Of a stretch of DNA of 64,000 bases, positions 21,001 to 32,346 are shown one piece after another (positions within the stretch are counted from its first letter, which is position 1; each line of letters begins with the position of its first letter). A program made the translations under genes and the position numbers. Location: NCBI RefSeq assembly GCF_950023065.1, contig NC_088677.1:18187230-18251229 (forward strand). The letters are read 5' to 3'. Below the pieces are notes generated by a model. It was given only the letters and a program-made list of their open reading frames with translations. It had not been told where the DNA came from and made no database searches. This DNA comes from Planococcus citri (lineage: Eukaryota > Arthropoda > Insecta > Hemiptera > Pseudococcidae).

Positions 21001-24000
21001 GATTTAGTGCAGATCGCCATCGGTAATAATAGTAATACGAGTAAGACCGTCGACGAGTCGCCGGAGACGAGCAATTTATCCAGGAATCATAAAAGCCAAG
21101 AAAACGTTAATGGTACCGTGGAAAACGCCGCAACAAATGACTCCTCGGTGTCGCAGTCGCAACTCGGTCGTATAAATAGCGCCGGCGTCAGGCTCAGGGC
21201 GAAACACGACGACAATATTTACGCGCAGCGAATGAATCCGTCCGAGAAAGGTGAATATTATTTATAAATTCTACGTAGATCTAGATACTTTATTACGTTG
21301 ATGAAGGGTATTCCCAAGGAAGACAGGCGAAATGGTCCTGTTCCCAGATTTGGACAGTTATGATGGATTATTGTTGGGTACCTGTAAAACAAATTTTCGA
21401 GCGGAATTTTCGCCACCTCCAAACCCCTCGAGACAGTATAGCGTCGTTGCATAGTGTGGGGCGAAAAATCGCTACTGCAAACTTGCCAAAAAATTCCTGT
21501 TTTTTGTTTTTGCAAAAATTATTAAAAAAGTTCCGTTTCTGTCAAAATTATCAATAAAAAAAAAATTGTCGAAAAATACCCTTCTTTGACGTTAAAAATC
21601 CTAATACTGTTTGCAAAAAGTGACCAAAAACCTTTGTTCTTCGTAGCCAAAATTATCCTATGAAGCCGATTTTTATGTTTTTTGCCAAAATTGTCTGTAA
21701 AGTTCTGTTTTTGCCTAAATTGTCAAAAAAATCGCATTCAATTTCAAGTATTGTAAAGAAGTTCCTTTATCCTTAGAATTATAAAAAAAAACTCCTAGCT
21801 TTTGTAACAATTGCGAAAAAAAACTCCTGCTTTTTGCCAAAATGTTGAACCCTGTTGCCAAAATTGGCAAAAATTCTTGCTTCTGCCAAAATTATCCTAA
21901 AAAGGCCTGTTTTTTGCCAAATCATTGTCAAAATTTACTTTTTTTGTAGTTATCAGAGAAACCATGTGTTTTTGCCAATAATAAACAAATTATTGTAAAA
22001 AAAACTTTCGCTTTTAGTCAAAATTGTCAATTTGTCAGCATGTTCTAATTTTTTGACAAAATATTGTAGGCAAAGACCTTTTTTTGTCAAGTCATCCAAA
22101 AAATTCTGTTTTATGCCGAAATGGTCCATAAAATCTTGTTAGCCGAAAAGTCAGAAAGTACAGCTTTTGCAAAAATTGTCAAAAAGTACTAACGTTTGTC
22201 AGAATTTGTCTAAAATAAAAGTGCTGCTTTTTCCATTTTTAGAATCCATCTTGTTTTTCTATTCATTTTTTCTGGTTCTCTTTAAAAATAGAAGAATTAT
22301 TATTCTGACCTGAAAAAAATGTGGGATTATACTTGTAAATAAAATTATACCTACCCCTATGTTTATCACATCTACAGATATGATACACAGCGTATGTACT
22401 TTTTCAGAATATTTAGTATGGGTAAAGGACCTTTGAAAACGCCAAAAAAATTGATTTTTCAAACGATTTGTCCCTCTTGATGCTAGGTTAATTTTAGTTG
22501 AAAATTCTTTTCCTCTAACTGTCAAGCCAAATTTGGATTAAGTTGGTCAATTTTTTGGTTTGTAATATTTCCATTGAAAAACATAAATTGTACATATGTG
22601 ACGCGGCCAGCGATACCATACCATCCATATGTCGGAAAACTTTTTTTTGAGATGATCGCGTTTTCATGGAAAAAGTCAGAAAATATCAAAAAAAAATTTT
22701 TTGTTGATTCATATACTATGAAGCCTATACTTTGGAATGCGTGTACCTACCGATCTCAAACACGTCGTTTTAGTGGTGAAAAACCGGTTTTACAAAAGTG
22801 CTTTTCATAAATAAATCTCAAAAAAAAAAAATATATATTATGATGTAAAACCATTAAAAGATGAAGAAAATAAAAAAAAATAAAAAAAAAAATTAAAAAT
22901 GTTACAAAAATAACCCAAACTTTCAAACACGTTTTTCTCAGAATTTTGGTTTTTGAATTTCAAAAAATACGCAACTTTGAAATTTTGAAAATTTGTCAGA
23001 TTTTAATATTTTGAAAATCTGTTTGCACCATTGAAAAGAGGAAGAAAAACACTACCAGAAACCACAATAAAACGAAAAAAATTTTTGCCGACATATGGTA
23101 TGGTATCGCTGGCTGCGTCACATATATCTTAATTTATAATTCGACTATTTTTAGAATCTTTTTTTCATTCACTTTCATCAGATTTTGAACCAATCCATGA
23201 TCTAGAACAAATTTTAGATGACTGTTTAGAAGGTACAACTTTGGGATTTTTTTTCAGAGTTTTTGAATTTTGGTAAGATTTGTTGAACATGTGTGTATGG
23301 TACTTTTTTCAATTTTAAAAAAGATTTTGGTAAAATTTTTGAAAATTAAAATTGAAATTGAAAGTATTTTCTGCAAATCTGCAATTACTGATTTGGACTT
23401 TCAACTTTCAAATTAAACTTCTGAACAATTTTTGGATAATTTACCCATTCTTGGTAATTTTTTGTAAGTTGGACTTGCGATATTTTTATTTTTAAGATTT
23501 TTTTTCACCAAGCATTGTGGGAATCAGTCTCAAACACCAGTCCTAACAGGAGTCTGAAAACACCTTGAAACAGTGTCTGTTTCAACCACAATTGTTTTCA
23601 ATTCTGATTGTTTGATTTCAGCCAGAATGTGGAGTAGGTTTCTTGCTTGTTTTTTAAATTTTTAGGGTCACTCTTACTTCCTAGATATTTGGTGGTGGTT
23701 GGAGTAATTTATTACAGTGTTTCCCCATTGTACATTGAGCTGTCTCTTGGCCTCTCGGTTTTACAGGTGGAACAAACAAGTTTCTGCTTTGGCTGGGTTT
23801 GGCCTCAGGTGGTTGGTTCTATAGTATGCATCGAGTTCTTCTATTGCCTGATTCAGGCTGTCTTCCACCTCTACAAATGTGTCATACTGTGTTGTGAGCC
23901 AAGTAGTCTGCATAAAGGAAGCAACACCATTGGGGGAAAATCTGCCCATACGCTGAAAACGATGCCAAAAGCAGCTGGTTTATTGACATATTCTGAATAT

Positions 24001-27000
24001 ATGCATGAATAAGGGCTGTTCAGAGGGCATAGATTGGTGCATCAAAAAAATCTGCTAAAAAATACTTACAAATTCTGTGGCATGTTTCTTCACACTGGAA
24101 GAAACCAACTACAAAATATGCCACTAACCCATTTTTTGGTGTATTCTTTCACGTATTTGCTATATAACACACGTAAATGTGGTATTTTACGCAAATGTTT
24201 TAGCATAGTATAGAAATATTTGCATTCATTCCATCACATGCCCCAGTGGTTAGGTAAGTAGAAAAGTCACCCTCCAACTCACAGACGCAGGTTCAATCCC
24301 CAGCAGGCAGAGCCAAAAAACATTTTCATGAATATTGAACATTGGCAGAATTAATCATGTAAAAATTTTGTTGTCATCGTCATTTCCTTATAAGCGGTGG
24401 GCCTGTTGGCCTGTCTGGTATGGCAAATACTATTAACTAACAATACTGGCAACTCCATCAAAAAATTGTGCTTTATCCTCCTAGCAGCCTGACATGTAAC
24501 TAAATTTTATAGGAGCATCTGATTTGCTGATTTGAATTTCGCGGACAAGCGAGATTCAAACCAGTTATGAACCAACCAATCAGAGCATCTTTGATAAGAG
24601 TTAGTTTCAGTCCAAGCCGTTCAGATCGCGCTTTTGCTGTGATACAAACGCTCAATATATTTTAAATGGAGTTGCCAGTATTGTTAGTTGATAGTATTTG
24701 GCTATGGCGTGGAACTTGTTACGGATGAGCCCGAGGTATCAGTGAGTTTCCTCCTTGGTCTCCCTCTGCATCTTTTCCCCATCGGTGTATATTGGAGGAC
24801 CCCTGTTTTGGCAATCTTGTTTCCTCCATGCTTTTGACATGATTTCTCCAATCTTTCCTATACTTTTTTATCTTCTTCATGACTGGCTTCACTCCGAGAT
24901 CTGCTGTTATTTTCTCAGATGGGACTCTGTCTCTTGAGCAGAAAAGTATTGGCGAAAACTGCGAAAAGTGTTGCAATTCCTGCCGCATTGTTTTGTTGCG
25001 TATCATCGGCAGATTTTCACCCAAAGGGAGAAGTAATATATGTAGGACCTCTGACTAGTTGGTCATTTGGTATAGATATTAAAAAGAATGGGTGACAGAA
25101 CGCTTTCCTGAGGCAAGCCATTCTTTTACCTAGGGCTTGTGAACAAAATGATTGTAATGTTCTGTTCTATTCATGAACAAAAACTTTTTGTAATAGTATT
25201 CTGTTCTGGTTTTGTTCAAGTTGATTTTGATTCATTTATTTTGTTCTGGTTTTGTTCACGTTGATTTGGTTTGAAGGAAAAAAGAGCATTATAAGCAAAA
25301 GGCAAAAGTCTCATTTTAACACTGATGAGTGTAATACCACAAATTCTCATTTTAACCCGCCTCCCCCAACTTACAAAAATGTCATTGACTAATAAATTTT
25401 CCTGCGCCAGAACGAAATATGGTATGGCATTGGGATATCCAGAGGGGGTGTGTAGAGGTTGCACCATTAATTTCTCATGTTGAGCATTTTGCCTACTTTT
25501 TTATTTTAAGGGGCAAACATTTTTTTAAAAATTTGTAATTTCCACATTTATCGATTCTTTATTTTAAAAAAATTTTTTTTTTAAATTAAAAACTGGTGGA
25601 ATCATTTCAACTCCTCACTAACAATTGTGTGTCCATGTCCAACTTGCTCGTACACAGCAATTTGCCTATCCTTTTAATTTAAATTATTCAAGGCGCAAAA
25701 AATTTTGAGCTTCTGGCCTGTACAAAACTTTTTAAAAAAATTCTGCCCCTTAAAATAAAAAAGTAGGCAACCTTCTCCACACGGCAAATGAACGCCAGAG
25801 CATACACGTATGTGTACCAGGAGTCGTTACTACCCTATCACTTGTTCCTGCGGAGTGATCGCAGGAAGAAACCGGTTTGTGACAATTGTCACCATGTTGT
25901 TGTCGGTGGGGCAAAAGGAGCTTAATAAACGAAGTGGAAAAGTGAACTTCTTCTCAAGATTATGACAAAAAAATCTAGAACTCTAGTCTACTCTTTTGTA
26001 AAAACTTTGAATACTTACCTGGCTTTTTTGTAAGAATTGTAATCAAGCTTCTATTAAAGTTTGATAAGTTTATCAAAAAATCTTACTTTTTTGGCTAAAA
26101 TCGAAAATAATTTTACTTATTTGTGTGAACTGAAACTGTTGAAAGTTGAAAAACAGATTTTTTGCAAAATTTTGCCATAAAAGTTTTTTTTTCTTTTTTT
26201 TAAGTTGAAACTGCAAAAATTGCAAAAAAGAATTGTTGTTGCTGCCAAAATTTTCAGAAAGTAAGAAATTTTTACATGAAAGTAAGCTTCTTTGTCACAA
26301 AAAATTGGTTTTTTGTTGTCAAAATTATTAAAAAAGTGTGATTTTTCCTGAATTTTAGAGCATAAAATGCGATTTATAAGTAATCGCTCATGAGCATTAT
26401 ATAGTGATTAATTTTACTTTGATTTAAATGGGGTTGTCTAGGGACCTGAGGAAATCAGCGTTATAACCTAAAGCGTTATAACAAGATTTTACTGTAGATA
26501 GCATTTTACTTCAAAAATTGAGCCTTTTACTGCCTTTGAAAGACAAAACAAAACTTAGTATCATAAAAATGAAGTCTAAAACACCAAAAATAGTGAATAA
26601 TTTGAATAAAGTTGGAAAATATTGTTCTGTTCATGTAACATTTAGAAAATTTGAAAATGTTTTGGTTTATCGTTCCATTCATATTGTTCTGTTTTGCTCA
26701 CCAGCCCTGCTTTTGCCTTCTCCAAGTGCTATTCCTTCCATCTGAAGTCACATAGAACCTCTGGTCTTTAAGCAGTGTTGTTGTGTTGTGATGATTTCTG
26801 TAAAGTTGTCCAATAACGGGGTCACCAATGACCTCGACCGGACCCAGAAATGCTCACAAGCCCGAGTGGACTGGACCTGACCTAGACCTCTATAACAAAT
26901 TTATGTAAATATTAACCAAACGGATGACCCTCTTCAGAAAAAATACCAGGGGCAGACCGAGACCAAAGACCTTTCTAAAAAATCAGACCAATGGCCGTGG

Positions 27001-28614
27001 TTTGGACCTCAGTTACATCCAATTTTTCAAATTTATAATGCCATTTGAGATGCCTATTTCAAACAAATTTCCATTATGATTCAATTTCTTTCAAAGTTTC
27101 AATGTGTTGGGAAGTTTTTTTCTTTCTGAAAAATGAAGACCGTTTCTTGGACCTGGGCTGACCAATGACCAGGATAAAAATTTCTGGTCAGGACCGGACC
27201 TGACTGGACCAACCTACAAAGACAAAAAAATGTAGAACAGAATGACCAGAGCGGACTGTTTGAAAGCTCCAAACAAAGACCTTGATTTTGGACTTTGGAG
27301 CGACTGCAAAACCTGAGTGGTCAAGCCTGCTGAAACCTGCCTGCTGACTGATAACGTTCTTGTCAATATGCTCAACTATTTGATTTAGGACCACTTGTTC
27401 AAATATCTTGTATCGATGACACAGTAACAATATATGGCGGTAACTTCTCGCAAAAACACGTTTTTTGACTGTACTGTCCAACAGGGTGGGGTGGGGGGGG
27501 GGGTGGAAATTCCGTTCAAAATTTTGTTTGTAGGTACTTAACAATAATCCATTATAATTTTCCAAATCTGGAACCAGAGCAATTTCGCTTATCTTACCTG
27601 GGAATACCCTTTTCTCAGCGACCACTGCCAAATGTGGATCGCGGAATGGTCAAGTGAAAATATGTACTAATCATTGTTGTTTTTGTGTCGCAGGTGTGAT
27701 TGGTATAAATTCAAGTTTTAATCCGAATAATAACGCTATCATTTACGCCCGTCCGTCCGATATGAAAGAAATCCGCAATCAAGTACGTGACCGTGACCAA
27801 ATATTCTTAGTTGTTGTTCAAAAATTTAAATACCTTCGAGTTGTAATCGACGATCGTGTTTAATTCACAGGTACGCAAATCGGTCAGTCTGCATTCGCAT
27901 AATTCATTCAAACACACTCGACTGACAAACGGCGGCAGCGGCGCTGCTGATGCTGCTATCGGTGGTCTTCATAGCGGCGCGCAGACTTTGATGCATCCAC
28001 GTTACAGGAACTCGTACGCGGCCACAACAACAAGAAGCGGCTACGGTAACATAATGTGTCTATCACCGCCTCCGATTCCGGATCCGGACTATAGTCAAAG
28101 CGACGATGAAAACGACCCTAAAAACGTCGCCAGCAAAGCCGCCATGGCTGTCACGTACAAAACGTGCACTCTGCCTTTACCCGGTACGCGGAAAACAGGC
28201 GGTGGAAAGATAACGATTCGAGCGGCTAACGGTCCGGTGGCGCGTAATTTCAACGTAGATGAAATCCGCAAAGCGCGTTCGTTGCTGAAAAGCTCGCCGC
28301 CGTTTCAAAATTACGCCACGAATGCGACCGAAGACGGAGATAATTCTTCGAGCGGCGTTAGCTCCGATCAGGAGATACCGATACCGATGGCGATACCCGT
28401 CTTTGAAAATGACGACGTTTCAACCGTTACTACACCGGTATCGACTAATCCTAGTAAAAATAATTCCCAGTTACCCGAGGTTAATTCCGACCAGCCAAAG
28501 CTACAAGTTTTAGTGGTACTGCCGCCGCCGGAGTACATTGGTAATGTGTCCCCGGCCGCGGTCGACGTTCTAGAGCCACCGCCTCAGTTTTCTGACGATG
28601 GAGTGCTTAATTGA
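18035..28614 (+). CDS. Shank: SHANK/ProSAP postsynaptic scaffold protein (ankyrin-PDZ-proline-rich)
   Basis: Thirteen coding exons: 18035-18229, 18311-18436, 18509-18689, 18765-19084, 19152-19413, 19560-19694, 19769-19943, 20020-20224, 20301-20514, 20588-20683, 20753-21250, 27694-27782, 27871-28614. They total 1079 residues with consistent phases. Residues 1-107 form the SHANK-specific N-terminal FERM-F0-like region (LNYGLF-type motif seen as SFNYGLFCPP, then GKFLDEEKAL). The ankyrin array spans about 125-360 (NGWQEIHQ-like GWQEIHQ, HLEHLLFYGADM, NASGNTPLHVCA). A Ser/Asn-rich linker (361-465) follows where vertebrate proteins carry SH3. The PDZ domain is about 469-565, with ligand loop R-G-F-G-F-I-L-R-G. 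A proline/serine tail ends with a PPPQF Homer-type ligand near the stop. Known role: scaffold at excitatory synapses and other signalling junctions. No SH3 or SAM domain is seen in the frame or nearby. Intron 11 (21251-27693) is a transposon sink. Confidence 0.93.
21480..22260. repeat. TTTTGCCAAAATTGTC word array in the SHANK intron
   Basis: Degenerate array of TTTTGCCAAAATTGTCAAAAA-like words with CCTG/CCTCGC spacers. Similar arrays lie at 25980-26340 and 33480-34300. No ORF. Confidence 0.6.
22597..23122. mobile_element. TA-flanked MITE with about 40-bp TIRs
   Basis: Termini TGTGACGCGGCCAGCGATAC... and ...GTATCGCTGGCTGCGTCACA are inverted over about 40 bp, including a CCATACCATCCATATGTCGG-like inner block. 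TA is present on each side (22595-22596, 23123-23124), compatible with Tc1/mariner-type insertion. 526 bp, no transposase. Confidence 0.75.
23640..24000 (-). pseudogene. LINE reverse-transcriptase fragment
   Basis: The minus-strand translation at 23949-23761 reads ...LNQAIEELDAYYRTNHL... followed by NPAKAETCLFHL. This is the conserved region after the RT active site in Jockey/RTE-type LINEs (Y-Y-x-x-N-x-L-x-x-N-P-x-K-T). Short, truncated at both sides, and sits inside the SHANK intron. Confidence 0.7.
24231..24420 (+). repeat. tRNA-derived SINE-like element
   Basis: The head resembles a tRNA gene. A box-like CCCCAGTGGTTAGG (about 24241-24254) and B-box GGTTCAATCCC (24290-24300) are separated by about 45 bp, followed by an unrelated tail. 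It does not fold into an intact tRNA by eye, so a SINE is more likely than a tRNA gene. Confidence 0.5.
24424..24710. mobile_element. 287-bp MITE with about 35-bp TIRs
   Basis: CAAATACTATTAACTAACAA...ACTCCAT at the left is inverted as ATGGAGTTGCC...AGTATTTG at the right, with one or two mismatches. The centre contains GATTTGCTGATTTGAATTTCG and is non-coding. The target duplication is unclear. Confidence 0.7.
24719..25130 (-). pseudogene. LINE ORF2 C-terminal fragment
   Basis: Minus-strand translation contains KKYRKDWRNHVKSMEETRLPKQ, the W-x-x-H-V-x-R-M-x-x-x-R-L-P-type tail of RTE/Jockey-like LINE proteins. It is followed by a basic, Gly-rich end. On the minus strand it precedes the RT fragment at 23640-24000, the reverse of the order in an intact ORF2, so the two are separate insertions or rearranged. 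Confidence 0.65.
25131..26814. other. SHANK intron interior, no gene seen
   Basis: AT-rich sequence with a TTTTGCCAAAA-type word array at 25980-26340 and an inverted pair around GGGGCAAACATTTTTTTAA (about 25510) and TTAAAAAAATTCTGCCCC (about 25730). No conserved coding signal. Confidence 0.5.
26815..27335. mobile_element. GGACCGGACC-word element (copy 2)
   Basis: Diverged, direct-orientation copy of the element at 3125-3694. Shared blocks include CAAATTTATGTAAATATTAA, ATGACCCTCTTCAGAAAAAA and the end ACCTGAGTGGTCAAGCCTG. The left terminus is not recognisable. Confidence 0.65.
27336..27480 (-). pseudogene. LINE reverse-transcriptase fragment (QAGF motif)
   Basis: The minus-strand reading contains YKIFEQVVLNQIVEHIDKNV and then ISQQAGF, matching the N-terminal RT motif (K-I-x-E-x-x-x-x-x-R-I...Q-x-G-F) of non-LTR retrotransposons. 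It is fused by chance to the neighbouring repeat at its right-hand reading end. Confidence 0.65.
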
Positions 28615-29110
28615 AACCAAATTTATTAGCCCTCTGTAATTGATAGTATTACAGTATAAACTTGTGTGTGTGTGTTGGTGTGCCTGTGTGTGTGTTCGCA
28701 AATATGTTCAAGTGAGGTTTTACAAGAAGAAAACAAAACCGTGCTCTTTTATCCGAATTTTCTTCTTTCATTAAAAAGTATGAAACGATTGAAAGTATGT
28801 ACTTTTGGAGTACGTACTATTTTGGTTTGTAAAATACGCCAGTCGTCAACTCAACGCTTTTGCGCTGTTCGGCGTGTTTTTTTATTTTTATTTTTTTGGT
28901 CACGAACCCCAAACCTTATTTCAACGTGTTTGCGATGGTGTTCTTGACTGTCGTCTTCGTTCTACGTACGCATCTCGTATGTGTATTTTTTTTTCTTTTA
29001 GTGTACCTATGTAATTTCTTTCCTATCTCTTAACGATTTTAGTTTTTCTTTTCTTTCTTTTTCGAAACGTAAATTTATAGAAGGTTCCTTTTCTTACAGT
29101 ATTGAATAAA
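28615..29110 (+). terminator. SHANK 3' UTR with polyadenylation signal
   Basis: Follows the stop. Contains a GTGTGTG tract (about 28663-28700), T-rich stretches and AATAAA at 29105-29110, a plausible poly(A) signal. Confidence 0.55.
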
Positions 29111-31176
29111 TCGATTGCTCGTTGAACCGAGATCGTGTTTAAGTTTGCATTTTTTATTTTCGCATAACACGTTTTACATACGTACTTTTTATAACCAAGT
29201 ATTAACCGTAGTCATCGCGAGATATTGCGATGTACCTACACGATTCAAGTGCCATAACTGTTCTCGAGTACCGAGTACCTTATTGTAGGTAAATATTACA
29301 ACGAAGAAACGTAACCTTTTCGCTCCATCGAAAGTTTTTTTTCCTTTCTTTCCCATACATTTATTATACTTAAGAAGACGAGCGATGTACTGTACATAAA
29401 AATGTACAATTCTTTTACGCAGCTTTTTCATTTCGTCCTTTTCTTAGTCGATAGATTTCCAAAAGGTTGAGGTACCTAACTTTTAAAAAAGGTAGCTAAG
29501 CTAGTGCCGTCCACAGTCAACTTGAAAATAGTATTTTTAATTGCCCTACTTGCCTTTTTATTTCACAACGGCAACTACTGAAAGAGAACCTCGAAAGGTG
29601 TTGAAACTGAAGTAACTAAAAATTAGATAGATATTATAGGTGGTATAGTCGCGATTAGTTGAGCATCGTTTCATTTGAGGAATAAAGTCGCCGGCCATGT
29701 TTGTATTGTATTTGTATACCTACTTAATTATCTACGTACTAATACGTAGTCTCGTACCTATTACCTAGTAAATAGGTACCTAGATTAGGTACTAGGTATC
29801 AGAAGCTGATACTCATGTACTTACCTCGAATATTAATAACGCCATAATTACATATTTTCATCTTCATCCAACTTTTTTTCTTCGTTCATAATTAGCATAT
29901 TTTTTTTACCTACCCCGTCTTTGTCGTTTTTATTTTATTATTTTATCCGATCTGTCGAGACTTTCCTCTATTATAGAAAAGTACATAATTATTTATTTGC
30001 TCATTACTCGGCGATAATTCACTTTCTAATGTGCTGTGAATTGATACGATTCTCTGTCTGTATCAATGGTCAAGAACAACGAGTTTAATGACATATTATA
30101 CATTCCGATATTTTTTTTTTTAGCTTAACTCCCCCCCCCCCCCTCCCCCGTCGTATTATTATTATCCTCCAAACAATACTTATTCGTGTACGACGAGTTT
30201 TTTTTGGTACATTTTTTTACTTTTTGTTATTATTGTGTACTCGATACTTATTATTTTTTTATTATTTTTTTTTCTAGTTTCACAATTTTTTTTTTATTTG
30301 TGCGAAGTATTTTTTTTCCTTTTTTCTCTGTGTTTTTTGATTACGATTACTTTGTAGCTTTTGAGATAACACTACTTAATAAAATGATTTTTGAAGTGTA
30401 ATCTTTTGTGGTATGAATGCGAATTGAGTAATTGAAGGAGAAGTTAACGCGGATAGCTCGAATGTAAAACAGACGAGGAGTGGATCTTGTCTTGTTCAAA
30501 CTTGCAAAGTTGCAAGTTCAATTTGAAATATGTGCAATTTTTAACATTTTAACCGCGAGGATCGAGGATGGCGGAAGGGTCATTCCACATCAATTGGACC
30601 AAGAAGTGGTAGGGGGGTTTGGCGATTTTTTTGAAATTTTTCCTGTGGAAAGACCTTCCGAAGGGATGACCAATGGCGCAAATCGCAGCCCTCCAGCCCA
30701 TTTTTAAAGGCAGTCAGGGGGTGTCAAAGTCATTTTCCCATAGTTGAGGGTTTTGAAAGGCTTTTTGATGATATCATAAAAATTAGTGTTGCCACTTTTT
30801 TCGTACAAAGAATTAGCTCAAAAAGTTTCGAAACGTAGTTTTCATATCGTTCCGACTCTCAAAAATTCTGAAAAAAAATATATTATGGACAACTTTTCAT
30901 GCTGAACAACGTATTAAAAAATTAGGATGGTACCATGTTGCAAAGTCGATTTAAAAAAATTCAAAGTTTGCGAAAAAATGCGATTTTTTGATTTAAAACA
31001 TGAAAAAAAGTTTTGATAGGTGAAGTTGACCCATTTGACCCCTATTTTTACGTATCTGTTGAAAAAGTTGAAAAAACCCTTTCACTCGATGAAATGAACT
31101 CCTCACAAAAAAATTAAAATTTGAAAAGATTCAAAAAATGAACGAATTTTTATTTTTTTGTTGTGAGTGTAATTTT
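29111..31176. other. Intergenic, no gene seen
   Basis: AT-rich spacer. A poly-C tract (about 30131-30144) and T-rich runs stand out. The sequence from about 30565 (GGCGGAAGGGTCATTCCACA) looks like a dispersed repeat, but no ends were found. Translated ORFs here are low-complexity Phe/Ser/Leu strings. Confidence 0.5.
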
Positions 31177-32338
31177 CAGGCCCGTAGCCAGCATAAGGGC
31201 AGCCAGGGCGGCGCCCTGGCTGGCAAAACGCTTTGCCCTGGCTGGACGAATTCGCAAATTTCTCCTCTTTCAAACAAATTTTGAAATCATTTTTACATTT
31301 TTTGAAATTCCACATTCAAAATAATTGCATACTTATTCAAGGTGTCTAACAGGTCCAATTGGTTCTAATAAAGTACTACTTTTTCTCAAAAGTCTTTTTA
31401 GTCCCACTAAAGTCCTATTGTTCAACAATTTTATCCAAAAGTCCTACTTTTTTCAAATTTTCAATGTTTCCCTTTTTCCAGAATTTTGAACAAATTTTGT
31501 AGAAAAGGGCTCATTTGTCGACTTTTTTAGATTTTGAATTACATATTTTTGAGAGCTTTTGCCCTCGCTTCGCTCGTGCTATTTGCTTCTTCTTTTCTCG
31601 CCTAGAAAACTTAGGTATTGTTAATATTCAATAAATGTTCAAAGTTTGACTCAGAAAAATAAACTACTCTCTCCATGAAGAAACTTTTTATTTTTGCTTC
31701 TCAAAACATGATTGAATTTTTGAAAGCTTTTGATCTCGCTTCATTTAGGACTGTTTGCTTTTCTTTTTCAAGTTTGAATTTTTTTAAAAATAATCATTCG
31801 AATTTTTAAAAATTTTGAAACAAAAATAATGAACATCTTCATTTCTTCATATATCATACAAGAAAACATCGTTTTCATACCCTTCATAATACCTACTAAT
31901 TTTTCGGGATTTGCCATCGCTTAGCTCAGGTCCCTTTGCTTATCTTTTTTCGATTTTAAATTTTCCAAAAAAATCATCACTTGAATTTTAAAATTTTGAA
32001 GCAAAATAATAAGCTTTTTATGAGTAACTCATCACACACAAAAAAAAGTTGTTTTATACCTTTCGAAATACTGATTTTCAAGAGCTTTTGCCCTCGCTTC
32101 GCTCGGGCCCATTTGCTTTACTTTTTTAATTTTTAATTTTAAAAAAAAATCATCATTCGAATACCATTGTTTTTATGCCCCTCGAAATACTGATTTCCAA
32201 GAGCCATGACTGCTTGAATTATTAACCAAATACAAAATTTGCGCCTCCCCCCACACAACTCATAAATTTTGGTAAATTTTCATGCCCTGGTTACAATTCC
32301 ATGTGCCCTGACTGAAAAAAATCCTGGCTACGGGCCTG
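31177..32338. mobile_element. 1.16-kb hAT-like element carrying four CCCTCGCTTCGC units
   Basis: Perfect 15-bp termini CAGGCCCGTAGCCAG / CTGGCTACGGGCCTG and a perfect 8-bp duplication GTAATTTT (31169-31176, 32339-32346). The interior holds four GC-rich cores at about 31560, 31730, 31915 and 32090, spaced about 170-183 bp, each within AGCTTTTGCCCTCGCTTCGC-like context. No transposase ORF. This links the dispersed CCCTCGCTTCGC family to a hAT-like vehicle. Confidence 0.9.
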
Positions 32339-32346
32339 GTAATTTT

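Noticed and set aside
24231..24310. tRNA gene
   Set aside because: A- and B-box-like motifs are present, but the arms do not pair into a full cloverleaf by eye and a non-tRNA tail follows. A SINE is a better fit.
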